DNA from: Acrocarpospora macrocephala
GTDB taxonomy: Bacteria > Actinomycetota > Actinomycetes > Streptosporangiales > Streptosporangiaceae
Assembly (NCBI RefSeq): GCF_009687865.1
Contig: NZ_BLAE01000022.1
Location: forward strand, 90,308-154,307
Length of the DNA stretch: 64,000 nt
Direction: 5' to 3'
The position numbers were made by a program, and so were the translations under genes. The notes under the pieces were generated by a model that saw only the letters and a program-made list of their open reading frames with translations, did no database searches and was not told the DNA's origin. The number at the start of each line of letters is the position of its first letter. Within the stretch, counting starts at the first letter, position 1. Positions 14,770 through 24,211 of the stretch are shown here, piece after piece.

Positions 14770-17700
14770 TTACAAGTTCAACTGGTCGATCAGGGCCTGG
14801 GCATCCCTGGCCAGTGCCGCGCGCACCTCCGCGTTGTTGACGTTGTCGCGCTTGGACAGGTCCTCGATGAACCGCACGAGTTCGTCCCTGGCCGCTCGTG
14901 GCTTGTTCTTGCTCAGGCTGTACTGGGCGTCCTCAAGATGACGGACCAGCTTCTTGGCGCCGTTCACGGTGATGATTCCGCTGTCTCTGAAGCGGTTGAC
15001 CAGCGTGGTGAGGTCGGCGTAGGACGTGGTGGTGGTGAAGGACACCGATTGTGTGGTGGTCTTGCCCGCCTTGTCCTTAGCTGTGGCGGTCAAGGTGTGC
15101 GCGCCCAGCGGCAGCTTCCACAACGGCACCGCGGTGCCGGAGGTGGCCGGCTGGCCGTCGATGGTGAGCGTGACGGTGTCCACGCCTGACGTCGCGTCGG
15201 TCGCCGTGGCCACGGGGGTGATGGAGGCCGAGTCGCCGTAGGTGGTGTCGGCCACGCCGCTGACTGTCAGGACGGGGGCGGTCTTGTCGATTTTCACGGT
15301 GAGGGTGCCGACCGGCGAGATGTTGCCGCCGGTGTCGGTGGCCCGGTAGCTGACCTCGTGGGTGCCCTCCGCGCTCAGCGTCACCGGGTTGTTGGCGTTC
15401 AGCCAGGTGGTGCCGCCGTTGAGGGAGTACTGACGGCTGGCGACCGCGCCGTTGTCGGTCGCGTTCACCGTCACGGTGACGTTGTCGGTGTACCAGCCGT
15501 TGGCGCCGTTCGGCGTCGCCGGGTTGGTGGTGGCGGTCACGGTCGGCGGCGTCTTGTCGCCCACGCCGTTGCCCGAGAAGGTGAAGGAGTCCACCTCGAC
15601 GCCACCGCTGGAGGTGACGAACAGCTTGCCGCTGCCTGTGGGGGCGCCGGCCAGCGAGGTGGTGACCGTCTGCCAGCCCGAGCCGGCGGGGATCGTGACG
15701 GTGGCGAACGGATTTGCGGTGGCGGAGTTCCAGCGCAGCGAGAGCGTGCCCGCGCCGGAGGCCTTGGTCTGGACCGAGTTCACGCCGACGAAGTTGACCG
15801 GGTCGTACGCGATCGAGTCGCCCGGGTCGAGCGAGGTGATCTTGCCCTTGCCCGAGGCGGTGTCGTCGTCGGTGTCGGTGACGCCGGTGAGCTGGTCGGC
15901 GTGCTCGGCTTCCAGGAGCTTGGGGTTGAGGATGAGGCTGGCCTCGCCCAGCGCGCCGGGGATGCCGTTGGCGCCGTTGTCGCGGTACTGCACCACGACG
16001 ACGCCGAAGATGTTCTCGGTCTCGCCGTGGTCGGTGGCGTTGGCGGGGGTCGGCCAGGTGCCCGAGCAGCCGGTGCCGAGCGTCTCCGGGTGGGCGTGGG
16101 TGTCGTGTCCGAGCCCGAAGGTCCACTGCACCCGCGAGCAGACCGGCGTGTTGCCGTCCTCGGCGTCGGCGACCGTGATCTGGTACGGAATCGCGTTGCC
16201 CCAGTCGAAGAACGCGCCGGTCGGCGGCGTGGTCACGGTCACCACGGGCGCGGTGTTGCCCACGGTGATCTCGATCGAGGTGAGCCCGGCCCGGCCGCCG
16301 GAGTCGGTGACGCGCAGCCGTGCGGTGTACTGGCCTTGGGTGGCGTAGGTGTGGCTGGTGGTGGCCCCGGTGGCGTCGAAGTCGCCGTCGCCGTCGAGGT
16401 CCCACTCGTAGGTGAGGGCGCCCGGCTCGGTGTCGGTCGACCCGGAGCCGTCGAACTGCACGGTCAGCGGCGGCGCGCTGGCCGAGGCCTTGTCGACCGT
16501 GATCCTCGCCTGCGGCGTCTTGTTGTCGGGGGAATAGTCGATCCGGTAGAGGCCGGCGTCGGGGTTGGCGCGGAAGAAGCCGTCGCCGTAGTCGAGCACG
16601 TACAGTGAGCCGTCCGGGCCGAACTCGATGTCCATCGGGCTGTCGGTGAGCGGCTGGGCGGCGATGCGCAGCGCGCTGTTGGGCAGGAATTGTTCCAGCT
16701 TGGTGACCGGCCCGTCCGGGTGTGTCACGGTGAACGCCGCGAGGTAGTCCTGCGAGAACTCGGCGAAGAACGCCTTGCTGTCCCAGTACTCGGGGAACTT
16801 CGACGTCGAGGGATTGGCCGCGTCGTAGTGGTAGATCGGGCCACCCATCGGGCCCTGGCCGCCTGCGGCTTCGAAGTCGACCAGTCCGGCCCATTCCGCG
16901 GGCTGATGGGTGTTGTTGTCGCCGTAGTAGAGGTCAGCGGGGGTCGCGGGGGGCAGCTGTGCGAGCCCGGTGTTGTAGCGGGAGGTGTTCGTCGGTCCCG
17001 CCGCGCAGTCGAACCATTCGCGCGGCTGGGAGGTCGCGAAGTCCCAGTTGTTGTAGTTGAAGTTGTCGCCCGTGCAGTACGGCCAGCCGCTGTTCATCGG
17101 CTTGGTGATCGGGGTGATGTTCCACTCGACGTAGCCGAGCGGGCCGCGGGTCGGGCTGGCGGTTCCGGCGTCAGGCCCGTAGTCGCCCCATGAGACGGTG
17201 CCGGTCTGCGCGTCCACGTCCATCCGGAACGGGTTGCGCACGCCGGTGACGAAGACCTCAGGGCGGGTCTTCTCGGTGCCCGGCGGCCACAGGTTGCCGG
17301 CCGGGATGGTGTACGTCCCGTCCGACTGCACCTTGATGCGGAGGATCTTGCCGCGCAGGTCGTTGCTGTTGCCGGCGCCGCGGCGGTCGTCGAAGCCGGG
17401 GTTCATGCCGGGCGCGTCGTTGTTGGGCGCGTAGCCGCTGGCGCCGGGCGCGCTGGCGGGGGTGTTGTCGCCGGTGGCGAGGTAGAGGTTGCCGTCGGCG
17501 TCCCAGTCCATGTCGCCCGCGACGTGGCAGCACTGCCCGCGCTGGGTCTCGACCTTGATGATGACCTGCTCGGTGGCGAGGTCGAGGGCCGAACCGGTCC
17601 ACTTGAACCGGGAGAGCTGGTTGTAGCCCTTCCACTGGTTCCAGTAGGTCTCGTCCTGGCCCGCCGGGAGCGAGTTGGGCGCCGAGCCGGTCGGGGTGGT

Positions 17701-18084
17701 CTCCGGGTAGGGCGCGGTCAGGGTGCGGGGGGCGTAGTAGACGTACACCCACTGGTTGGCCGCGAAGTCCGGGTCGAGGGCGATGGTCTGGAGGCCGTCC
17801 TCGGAGTTGGCGTAGACCGGGATGGTGTTGATGACCTTGGTGACGCCGGTGGCGGGGTCGGTCAGCCGGATGTCGCCGTTGCGGGCGGTGTGCAGGACCC
17901 GGAGGTCCGGCAGCACGGCCAGGTCGATCGGCTCGCCGACGTTCTTGGTGAGGGTGATCTTCTCGTAGTTCGACCAGGTGGTCGCGGGTTCGGCGGCGGC
18001 GGCCGGGGCCGGCACCGCGAGCAGGCTTAACGGGAGCGCCAGAGCTGTCACCAGGACGGCCAGCGCTTTTTGGGTACGCTGCAT
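14770..18084 (-). CDS. Secreted PQQ-type sugar dehydrogenase with PKD, CBM6-like and Ig-like modules
   Basis: 1104 residues. A signal peptide (about 1-30, cleavage near PAAAAAEP) leads to a GSDH/sorbosone dehydrogenase beta-propeller (about 40-515; CCHVAGDMDWDADGNLYLATGD, TGVRNPFRMDVD). A PKD domain (about 530-620; DGSGSTDTEPGALTYEWD), a CBM6-like module, Ig-like repeats, and a helical end of about 80 residues follow. It probably oxidises sugars outside the cell with bound PQQ while attached to polysaccharide. The start was set at the ATG with AGGAGA upstream; an in-frame extension to 18171 is not needed. It sits 108 bases after a Tat-exported isomerase gene. Confidence 0.85.
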   Translation of the reverse strand: MQRTQKALAVLVTALALPLSLLAVPAPAAAAEPATTWSNYEKITLTKNVGEPIDLAVLPDLRVLHTARNGDIRLTDPATGVTKVINTIPVYANSEDGLQTIALDPDFAANQWVYVYYAPRTLTAPYPETTPTGSAPNSLPAGQDETYWNQWKGYNQLSRFKWTGSALDLATEQVIIKVETQRGQCCHVAGDMDWDADGNLYLATGDNTPASAPGASGYAPNNDAPGMNPGFDDRRGAGNSNDLRGKILRIKVQSDGTYTIPAGNLWPPGTEKTRPEVFVTGVRNPFRMDVDAQTGTVSWGDYGPDAGTASPTRGPLGYVEWNITPITKPMNSGWPYCTGDNFNYNNWDFATSQPREWFDCAAGPTNTSRYNTGLAQLPPATPADLYYGDNNTHQPAEWAGLVDFEAAGGQGPMGGPIYHYDAANPSTSKFPEYWDSKAFFAEFSQDYLAAFTVTHPDGPVTKLEQFLPNSALRIAAQPLTDSPMDIEFGPDGSLYVLDYGDGFFRANPDAGLYRIDYSPDNKTPQARITVDKASASAPPLTVQFDGSGSTDTEPGALTYEWDLDGDGDFDATGATTSHTYATQGQYTARLRVTDSGGRAGLTSIEITVGNTAPVVTVTTPPTGAFFDWGNAIPYQITVADAEDGNTPVCSRVQWTFGLGHDTHAHPETLGTGCSGTWPTPANATDHGETENIFGVVVVQYRDNGANGIPGALGEASLILNPKLLEAEHADQLTGVTDTDDDTASGKGKITSLDPGDSIAYDPVNFVGVNSVQTKASGAGTLSLRWNSATANPFATVTIPAGSGWQTVTTSLAGAPTGSGKLFVTSSGGVEVDSFTFSGNGVGDKTPPTVTATTNPATPNGANGWYTDNVTVTVNATDNGAVASRQYSLNGGTTWLNANNPVTLSAEGTHEVSYRATDTGGNISPVGTLTVKIDKTAPVLTVSGVADTTYGDSASITPVATATDATSGVDTVTLTIDGQPATSGTAVPLWKLPLGAHTLTATAKDKAGKTTTQSVSFTTTTSYADLTTLVNRFRDSGIITVNGAKKLVRHLEDAQYSLSKNKPRAARDELVRFIEDLSKRDNVNNAEVRAALARDAQALIDQLNL

Positions 18085-18118
18085 GAAGGTACTTCTCCTA
18101 GGACGAGGAGTATCAGGA

Positions 18119-18168
18119 CCGGACCGCCACGCCCGCCGGGGCAACGGCGGATGCGCATGGCGGTCCGG
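18119..18168 (-). terminator. Stem-loop between isomerase and dehydrogenase genes
   Basis: Eleven-base perfect arms CCGGACCGCCA (18119-18129) and complement (18158-18168) enclose an inner GCCGCC/GGCGG-type stem. It lies in the 108-base gap between two co-directional genes, so it may lower downstream expression or protect mRNA ends rather than stop transcription fully. Confidence 0.45.
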
Positions 18169-18192
18169 CATTAAAGGCGACTGGTGACGCGC

Positions 18193-19344
18193 TTACTCGT
18201 AGAAGCGGTCTTCCTTCATAGCTGCCCAGTTCTCGTAGCTCAGCCGGGCGTAATCCAGGGACTGCGCCGGGTTGGCGGTTCCGCCGGGGGCGTTGTCCTG
18301 CTCGTACATCGGGTGGTGCTTGTCCCGGATCTTGACCCGGTTGAAGAATTCCTTGTAGCCGATGTCACCCGTGCCGAGCGGCACCATGTCGTAGCCGTTG
18401 GAGGTGGCCGGGTTGAGCTTGCCGTCCTTGATGTGGAAGAGCGGGTAGCGCTTCTGGTTGTCGCGGACGAGCGTGAACGGATCGAAGATGTCGGTCTGGA
18501 CCGATCCGTCCGGTGCGGTGAAGAGGGTGTGCTTGTACTGCGCGACGTGCGCCCAGAACAGGTCCATCTCCAGGAAGACGAAGTGCTTGTCGGTCTGGCT
18601 GAGGAAGTACTCCAGCTTCCGGATGCCGGAGGAGCGGGTCGGCCGGCCCAGCGTGTCCAGCGGGCCGCTGTCCAGCAGGAAGTTGTAGGCGGCGTCGTGG
18701 TTGTGGGTGTACAGCTTGAGCCCGGCCGCCTGGGCCAGCTGGCCGAGACCGTGCCACTTCTCGATGGCGAGGTCCCAGTCGGCCTTGAAGTTGCTGCTGG
18801 TCGGGTCGTTGCCGGTGCCGACGTGCTGCATGCCGATGATGTTGGCGATCTCCAGGGTTCGCTGGAACCGGTCCAGGTCGGCGGGGCTGAGCGGCCACGA
18901 GCCGGGGATGAAGCCGTGGTTGCCCTGGGCCTTGAGGCCGTTGTCGTCCAGCCAGGTACGGAGTAACTGGGCGCCCTGGACGGTCTCGAGGTTGGCGCCG
19001 CCTTCGGAGTTGGCGTTCTGGGTGTAGCCGGCGAACTCGACCTGGGCGTACCCGATCGCGGAGAGCGCCTCGAACACCTTGCGGAAGCCGGACGGGAGCG
19101 GGCTGGTCAGCGGGTTGCGGCTGATGGCGTCACGGACGGTGTAGAGGATGATGCCCCGCTGGGACGCGGGCACCAGGGCGTGCCGCTCGTCGCGTACGGG
19201 AGCGGGGTCGGCCTGGGCCGCGCCGGGCAGGGCAAGCGGGATGGCCGCTGCGGCGGCCATGCCGGTGGTGGCGGCCATGAACTGCCGTCGGTTGAGTCCG
19301 AGGCTACGGCGGAGCGAGTCTTCTCGGGCATGCGTGTCGCTCAC
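18193..19344 (-). CDS. Tat-exported sugar phosphate isomerase/epimerase-like TIM-barrel protein
   Basis: 383 residues. The N-terminus carries a Tat signal (NRRQFMAATTGMAAAAAIPL, cleavage near AQA-DP). The rest is a xylose-isomerase-like TIM barrel with metal-site residues in IGYAQVEFAGY, KLYTHNHDAAY, FLEMDLFW and YPLFHIKDGK. The order matches other members, with His/Glu/Asp ligands at strand ends. It probably isomerises or epimerises a sugar outside the cell, or precedes dehydrogenation by the next gene. The exact substrate is unknown. Confidence 0.85.
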   Translation of the reverse strand: MSDTHAREDSLRRSLGLNRRQFMAATTGMAAAAAIPLALPGAAQADPAPVRDERHALVPASQRGIILYTVRDAISRNPLTSPLPSGFRKVFEALSAIGYAQVEFAGYTQNANSEGGANLETVQGAQLLRTWLDDNGLKAQGNHGFIPGSWPLSPADLDRFQRTLEIANIIGMQHVGTGNDPTSSNFKADWDLAIEKWHGLGQLAQAAGLKLYTHNHDAAYNFLLDSGPLDTLGRPTRSSGIRKLEYFLSQTDKHFVFLEMDLFWAHVAQYKHTLFTAPDGSVQTDIFDPFTLVRDNQKRYPLFHIKDGKLNPATSNGYDMVPLGTGDIGYKEFFNRVKIRDKHHPMYEQDNAPGGTANPAQSLDYARLSYENWAAMKEDRFYE

Positions 19345-19884
19345 GCTTACTCCCTTTCGATCGAGGGACGCGTGCGCCGATCACGTCACTGTGATTCGTG
19401 TCAAGCCCGCGAGCATGCCACCGCTGTTGAGCCGAGCGATCACATTGTTACTACGCGACCAGAACGGGGTCAATGGTTCCGTCACCCTTACCCGATCGGT
19501 ACGCAGGGGAATATTCATGTCACTCTGCGTTAAATCCGCAGTACAACGTCACATAGGGCGGATTTTGGTCACGAATCGGCAGACTTCTGTTGACAAAAAT
19601 CAAAAGTGGTATCTATTGTCACGAAATGTGTAGGACATGTGCGGTTACGCCAACAAAACATCCGATGTATCCGTGGTGAAGGAACGCACCTCGATCATGT
19701 CCCCGTCTTCTGGAAGGTTCGGTCCGGTCCCTTCCACCGTCGCGCCGAGACGGTGGGCACGAGGGAATGCCACCCCGGTCCGAGTTTTCCGGATGACTCG
19801 TCTCCGGTCCTCTCGCGTCCGGGCGCGGTGGGTTCCTCCATCGCGTCCGGACGCGGATACGACACGATCGCCGCTGGTTCCCGG
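19345..19884. other. Gene-poor stretch upstream of the isomerase
   Basis: No gene with supported coding character. From about 19380 to 19700 the sequence is much less GC-rich than the rest of the window, which fits a promoter region for the minus-strand isomerase. It includes TTGACA at 19590-19595 and a TGACAA/TTGTCA pair around 19590-19622. Open frames here have poor third-position GC. Confidence 0.4.
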
Positions 19885-20034
19885 TCAGGAATCCGGATCG
19901 CGGTCCGGCCAGGTAACCCGTCGCTCAATCTCCCGAAGACAGTCCCTCCCCCGCTCACGACCGCCCGTTTCGCGGCGTTCCGCCGGCCCGAGGAGTGCCC
20001 GCGTCAGCCCGAAGGCCATAGCCAGGTGCCGCAT
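19885..20034 (-). CDS. Possible small protein downstream of the amidase
   Basis: A 49-codon frame (MRHLAMAFGLTRALLG start, Arg/Glu-rich end) begins 14 bases past the amidase stop with a strong GGGGGAGGA ribosome site. No family is recognised. The close spacing and ribosome site favour a real small gene, but codon bias over 49 codons is weak evidence. Confidence 0.35.
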   Translation of the reverse strand: MRHLAMAFGLTRALLGPAERRETGGRERGRDCLREIERRVTWPDRDPDS

Positions 20035-20048
20035 GAATCCTCCCCCGT

Positions 20049-21461
20049 TCAGACGTGGGCGAGCTGCTCGGCCGGCCGCGGCGCGATCGGCGTGAACGTG
20101 CCGAACCGATCCTCCAGGACCTGCGCCGCCTGCAGGCAGACGTCCTCCCGGTACCGCGGCCCGATGAGCTGAACCGCCTGCGGCAGCCCCCCGGACACCC
20201 CCACGGGCGTGACGACGGCCGGCAGGTCGAGGAAGTTCACCAGGATGACCAGCAGGGACTGGTCGATGAGCGCGGAGACCGCGCCGCTCCCCCGCGTGTC
20301 GGTCCCGACCGGGAACGGCGGGTGGGTGTTGCCCGGCGCGAGGATGATCGGATACCGCTCCTGCAGGTGCGCCCACGCCCGCGCGGTGGCGAGCCGGTCG
20401 GACAGGGCGCGGACGTAGGAGTCGAGGGTGAGCACGCCGGTGGCCTCGGTGAAGTCCTCGACGAACCGGCGCTGGCCGGGGCTGAGACTCTCGTGCCAGA
20501 ACGGCGGGCTGAGCCGGATCTCGGTGGCGGCCAGGGCGGCGAAGGCCCGGGCCGCCGATTCCACGTCGGGCGGGTCGATGCGGTCGACGGCGTACCCGGC
20601 GTCGGCGAGGGTGTCGGCGGCGCGCTGGACGGCTTCGGCGGCGTGCGGGGAGACGCCGGTGCCGGCCGGGTCGAAGGTGACGGCGGCGCGGCGGGGCAGT
20701 TCGGGTCCCGTGAGCGGGGCACTGACGGTCCAGGGGTCGGCAGCGTGCTGGCCGGCGATGATCTGGAGGGCTGCTCTGAGGTCGGCGACACGGCGGGCGA
20801 TGGGGCCGTTGGTGGCGCACATCTGAAGGGTGAAGGGCAGTTCGGCGGGCGCGGCGGAGTGGTAGGGGACGCGGGTTCTGGTCGGGCGCAGGCCGGTCAC
20901 GCCGCAGGCCTGGGCGGGCCACCGGATCGAGCCGCCGTAGTCGTTGCCCAGGGCGAGCGGGGTGATGCCCGTGGCGACCGCGGCGGCGTCGCCACCGCTG
21001 GAGCCGCCGGGGGTCCGGGTGGGGTCCCAGGGGTTGAGCGTGGGTCCGTAGAGGCTGCTGTCGGTGTGCCAGCGGAAGCCGAAGTTGGGCATGTTGGTAC
21101 GGCCGAGCGGGACGGCTCCGGCCTCGCGGAGCCGGGCGACGTGCGGGGAGTCGGCGGCGGCGACGGCGTGCTGCAGGGCGGGGACGCCGTGGGTGGTGGC
21201 CGATCCGGCGAGGTCGATGTTGGTCTTGAGGGTGAACGGGACGCCGTGCAGGCGGCTGGTGGGGTGGCCGTCGCGGATGGCCTGGTCGGCCTGGCCGGCG
21301 GCGTGGAGGGCTTGTTCGGTGCGGGTTTCGACGACGGCGTTGATGTGGGGGTTCACGTCGGCGAGGCGGTCGAGGTGGGCTTGGACGACTTCGCGGCTGG
21401 TGGTACGGCGCTGCCGGATGAGCTGTCCGAGTTCGACTGCTCCCATCTGCCAGAGTTCCAT
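20049..21461 (-). CDS. Amidase signature family hydrolase
   Basis: 470 residues with the amidase-signature core. The catalytic Lys is in HGVPFTLKTNIDLAG (near 82), the Gly/Ser-rich GGSSGGDAAAVATG lies near 153-166 with the cis-Ser, and the nucleophile Ser is in DYGGSIRWPAQ (near 178). The family hydrolyses amides (aryl, acyl or carbamoyl). The ATG preceded by GGAG was chosen over a TTG four codons upstream. A TetR gene is divergent, with two palindromes between the genes, so expression is probably induced by substrate. Confidence 0.9.
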   Translation of the reverse strand: MELWQMGAVELGQLIRQRRTTSREVVQAHLDRLADVNPHINAVVETRTEQALHAAGQADQAIRDGHPTSRLHGVPFTLKTNIDLAGSATTHGVPALQHAVAAADSPHVARLREAGAVPLGRTNMPNFGFRWHTDSSLYGPTLNPWDPTRTPGGSSGGDAAAVATGITPLALGNDYGGSIRWPAQACGVTGLRPTRTRVPYHSAAPAELPFTLQMCATNGPIARRVADLRAALQIIAGQHAADPWTVSAPLTGPELPRRAAVTFDPAGTGVSPHAAEAVQRAADTLADAGYAVDRIDPPDVESAARAFAALAATEIRLSPPFWHESLSPGQRRFVEDFTEATGVLTLDSYVRALSDRLATARAWAHLQERYPIILAPGNTHPPFPVGTDTRGSGAVSALIDQSLLVILVNFLDLPAVVTPVGVSGGLPQAVQLIGPRYREDVCLQAAQVLEDRFGTFTPIAPRPAEQLAHV

Positions 21462-21489
21462 GACGATCTCCAAATCAGTGGATGTCTAC

Positions 21490-21522
21490 TCTACTCAGTA
21501 GATCTGCACTCTACTGAGTAGA
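21490..21522. promoter_or_regulatory. Double TetR operator between amidase and tetR
   Basis: Two near-identical 13-base palindromes, TCTACTCAGTAGA (21490-21502) and TCTACTGAGTAGA (21510-21522), have centres 20 bases apart, about two helical turns. They are placed to control both divergent genes; a half-site (GTCTACT) lies just to the left. Confidence 0.8.
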
Positions 21523-21545
21523 CTTATGCTACATTAAGTGCTCTC

Positions 21546-22148
21546 ATGACCGAGCACAAGCCCTCCCGCCGCCAGATCCAGGCCGCCGCCACCCGCGCCG
21601 AGATCATCTCCGCCGCCCGCCGCCTGTTCGCCGGCCAGGGCTACGTGGCCACGCCCATCTCGGAGATCGCCAAGGAGGCGGGCGTCGCCGTCCAGACCGT
21701 CTACAAGGTGTTCGGCACCAAGGACGCGATCCTGCTGGCCCTGCTGGACGTGTTCGAGGCCGAGGCCCGCGAGATCAGCAGCGTCTTCGACTTCGCCGCG
21801 CCCGCCGATCCGGCCGAGCAGCTGCGCCTGGTCGCCGCCTACCATCGCGCGCTGTTCGACCGGGGCCAGGACATCCTGGACGTGTTCCGCGCGGCCGCGC
21901 ACGGCGAGCTCGCGGCCTTGTGGGAGGAGGGCGGCCGGCGCCGCCGCCAGGCGCAGGCCCCGCTGGCGGAGGGCTGGCGGGATCGGCTGCCCGAGGGCCT
22001 GTCCCCCGCCCGCGCCGCCGACATTTTGTGGGCGCTGACCAGCCCGGAGGTCTACACCCTGCTGGTAGTGGAGTCAGGCTGGTCAGGCGACGCCTACCAG
22101 GAGTGGCTGGCAGCCACGCTCACCCGCCAGCTGCTGGGATCGCCGTAG
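21546..22148 (+). CDS. TetR family regulator of the amidase
   Basis: 200 residues. The TetR HTH covers about 18-62 ([21 protein letters not shown], split; [15 protein letters not shown]), followed by a helical effector domain (about 75-195). It is transcribed divergently from the amidase across two 13-bp palindromes, a standard repressor arrangement for a catabolic or detoxifying enzyme. The ligand is unknown. Confidence 0.88.
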   Translation: MTEHKPSRRQIQAAATRAEIISAARRLFAGQGYVATPISEIAKEAGVAVQTVYKVFGTKDAILLALLDVFEAEAREISSVFDFAAPADPAEQLRLVAAYHRALFDRGQDILDVFRAAAHGELAALWEEGGRRRRQAQAPLAEGWRDRLPEGLSPARAADILWALTSPEVYTLLVVESGWSGDAYQEWLAATLTRQLLGSP

Positions 22149-22166
22149 GCCGGGCATGCCTGCGCC

Positions 22167-22264
22167 AGGCGCTGGAGCGAGCCTTCGACGGCTCTGCGCA
22201 CGTAGTCGGGGCGTCCGTTGACGCCCACCCGGGAGCCTTCGGGGAGGTGTTCGATGCCGAACTT
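22167..22264 (-). pseudogene. 98-bp fragment of an aldo/keto reductase gene
   Basis: On the minus strand this codes for [18 protein letters not shown] and then [15 protein letters not shown]. It aligns without gaps to 39043-39140 of the intact AKR gene with 6 mismatches in 98 (about 94%, counted by eye). There is no start and neither catalytic Asp/Tyr; beyond the block similarity ends. It sits between a TetR gene and the cupin gene, in opposite orientation to the full copy. Confidence 0.8.
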
Positions 22265-22302
22265 CGTGGCACACCCCTAGCCCGGTGGCCAGAAGGAACC
22301 GG

Positions 22303-22791
22303 TCAGATCCAGAAGGTGTCGTGGCGGAAGTAGAACTCGGTGAGTTCTTCCTCGCTGGGGCGGCCGGTGGCGGCGAATTCGGCGAGGCCTTCGAAATAGC
22401 CTTCGCGGGGCGCGCCGGGGGCGAAGTGCAGCAGCATGGAGGCGGGTGCGCCGGATTCGTTGCGGAAGCCGTGGATTCCGCCTTCGGGGACGTGGACGTA
22501 GTCGCCGGGGCCGGTGTCGATCCAGCGGGTGCCGTCGAAGATGCGTACGGTGCCGGTGAGGATGTAGAAGGATTCGCTGATCGAGCGGTGGAAGTGCGGC
22601 GCGGGGCCGGTCGGATGGGGGCCCATCTCCCACCGGTAGAGGCCGAACTTGCCGTTGGTGGTGGCGCCGGTGGCGAGGTAGTGGGCGGCGCTGCCGGAGC
22701 CGTAGTCGATGTCGGGCCGCTGCCCGTCGGGGCGGTAGGTGGCGCTGATCTCGCCGCCGTCGCCGAGGTACACCGGGTCCGGATAGGTCAC
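22303..22791 (-). CDS. Cupin domain protein
   Basis: 162 residues with a single cupin barrel. Motif 1 is near 60-85 (GPAPHFHRSISESFYILTG; metal ligands His66/His68/Glu73) and motif 2 near 95-110 (GPGDYVHVPEGGIHGFRN; His108). Such proteins are oxygenases, isomerases or sugar/quercetin-binding enzymes; which one cannot be said. It is monocistronic, divergent from the tyrosine recombinase gene. Confidence 0.85.
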   Translation of the reverse strand: MTYPDPVYLGDGGEISATYRPDGQRPDIDYGSGSAAHYLATGATTNGKFGLYRWEMGPHPTGPAPHFHRSISESFYILTGTVRIFDGTRWIDTGPGDYVHVPEGGIHGFRNESGAPASMLLHFAPGAPREGYFEGLAEFAATGRPSEEELTEFYFRHDTFWI

Positions 22792-22899
22792 GACTTATCC
22801 CCCTTTGTGTCGATCTTCTCCATTGTGCCTGGACGCCCGCGGGCCGGGTGGCGGCGGGCGGCCGGGAAATGTCGGTGGGGGTCGCTATCGTCTCGGGTC

Positions 22900-24000
22900 A
22901 TGCGCCCGGGTGAAGTGAATCGGCTGACCGTTGAGGAGGCCGCGGACCGTTATGTGGAGCTGGTCCGCGCCAAGATGGTGACCGGCGCCCTGTCCGCGGG
23001 CACCGGCGAGGTGTACGCGCGGGATGTGGCCACATTCGTGCGGCTCTCCGGCCCGGGCAGGATCCTGGACGATCTGTCGGGCGAGGACGTGGACGCGATC
23101 CTGCTGGCCTTCGCCCGCAAACCCGACGAACGCCGGTCGGCCGCCGGCGCGGAGGCGGCGCAGAGCGCGTCGTCGCAGGCGAGGTTCCGGCGGTCGGTGT
23201 CGGCGATGTTCAAGCACGCGGCGCTGGCGGGCTGGGTGCAGCTGAATCCGATGCCGTCGGCGACGGTGGTGGCGCGCGAGCGGGGCGGGCTGCGTCCCGA
23301 ACGGCGGGCCCTCACCAAGGAGCAGGCCGAGGGTCTGATCGGGGCGGCCCGCTCCCCCGCCGCGCCGGCCCGGCCGCGCCGCCGCGACCAGCGGACCGAC
23401 CTGCGTGACGCGCTCATCGTGCTGCTCCTGACGACGCTGGGGCCGCGGGTGTCGGAGCTGGTGCGCGCCAATGTCGAGGACTTCTACACCAACGACGGCG
23501 TCCGCTACTGGCGCATCTTCGGCAAGGGCGGCCGGACCCGCGACGTGCCGCTCCCCCGCGACGTCGCCACCGCCCTGGCGGCCTACCTGCACGCGCGCCC
23601 GCCCGTGCCCGACAAGGCGCTGCTGCTGTCCTGGCGCGGGAAACGCCTGGCCAGGGGCGACGTCCAGGCGGTCATCGATCGGGTGCAGGAGCGGGTGGAC
23701 CCCGACCGCCGCCGTACGGTCACCCCGCACGGGCTCCGCCACACCACCGCCACCCACCTGCTGGCCGACGGCACGGACATGGACGCGGTCCGCCGCGTCC
23801 TGGGGCACAGCGACCTCAGCACCCTCGGCCGCTACCGCGACGAACTGCCGGGCGAGCTGGAGGTGGCGATGCGCGCGCACCCGCTGCTACGTCCCGCCCG
23901 CCCAGGCTCGCCTGACGGCCTGCCGGGACGGCCGTCCGCCGGTCCGGCTGATCTCGCGGGCCGGGAGGATGCGCCCGGCTCCCGCCGCGACCAGGGCTGA
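22900..24000 (+). CDS. Tyrosine site-specific recombinase
   Basis: 366 residues. A SAM-like N-terminal core-binding domain (about 5-115) precedes a complete catalytic domain: Arg in LGPRVSELV, Lys in GKGGRTRDVPL, HGLRHTTATHLL (His-x-x-Arg), then LGHSDLSTLGRY with the second His and the Tyr nucleophile. The last about 40 residues are Pro/Gly-rich and dispensable. All active-site residues are present. No excisionase or phage genes are adjacent; instead a 60-bp copy of the purB start lies 77 bases downstream, in the usual place of an attachment site. Confidence 0.9.
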   Translation: MRPGEVNRLTVEEAADRYVELVRAKMVTGALSAGTGEVYARDVATFVRLSGPGRILDDLSGEDVDAILLAFARKPDERRSAAGAEAAQSASSQARFRRSVSAMFKHAALAGWVQLNPMPSATVVARERGGLRPERRALTKEQAEGLIGAARSPAAPARPRRRDQRTDLRDALIVLLLTTLGPRVSELVRANVEDFYTNDGVRYWRIFGKGGRTRDVPLPRDVATALAAYLHARPPVPDKALLLSWRGKRLARGDVQAVIDRVQERVDPDRRRTVTPHGLRHTTATHLLADGTDMDAVRRVLGHSDLSTLGRYRDELPGELEVAMRAHPLLRPARPGSPDGLPGRPSAGPADLAGREDAPGSRRDQG

Positions 24001-24076
24001 CGACACGCCGGTCCCTCGTGATCGCCCACCGGCGAATCCACGCTCAGCCCCCTGCCCGGGCCGGCCGCCGCCGAGC

Positions 24077-24136
24077 CCACAACCGAGCCAGGTCGGCGGC
24101 GGCGTAACGAGCGGCCAGGACATTGGGAATACGCGG
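24077..24136 (-). repeat. 60-bp copy of the purB 5' coding region
   Basis: Matches 32135-32194 (purB codons 4-23) at 59 of 60 bases in the same orientation; the single change turns Ser16 into Ala. Similarity stops sharply at both edges. It lies between the recombinase gene and the Tn3-type element. A direct attachment-site origin is possible but unproven. Confidence 0.85.
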
Positions 24137-24211
24137 CGAAAGATCCGTGGTCTCCCGGACGGTCGGCGGCCCGGGCATAGGGGTGTCGGTAAGACTCGTG
24201 CAGCCAGGTAC

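Noticed and set aside
19606..20172. 188-residue plus-strand frame before and into the amidase
   Set aside because: Poor third-position GC in the first part and antisense to the amidase in the last; no ribosome site.
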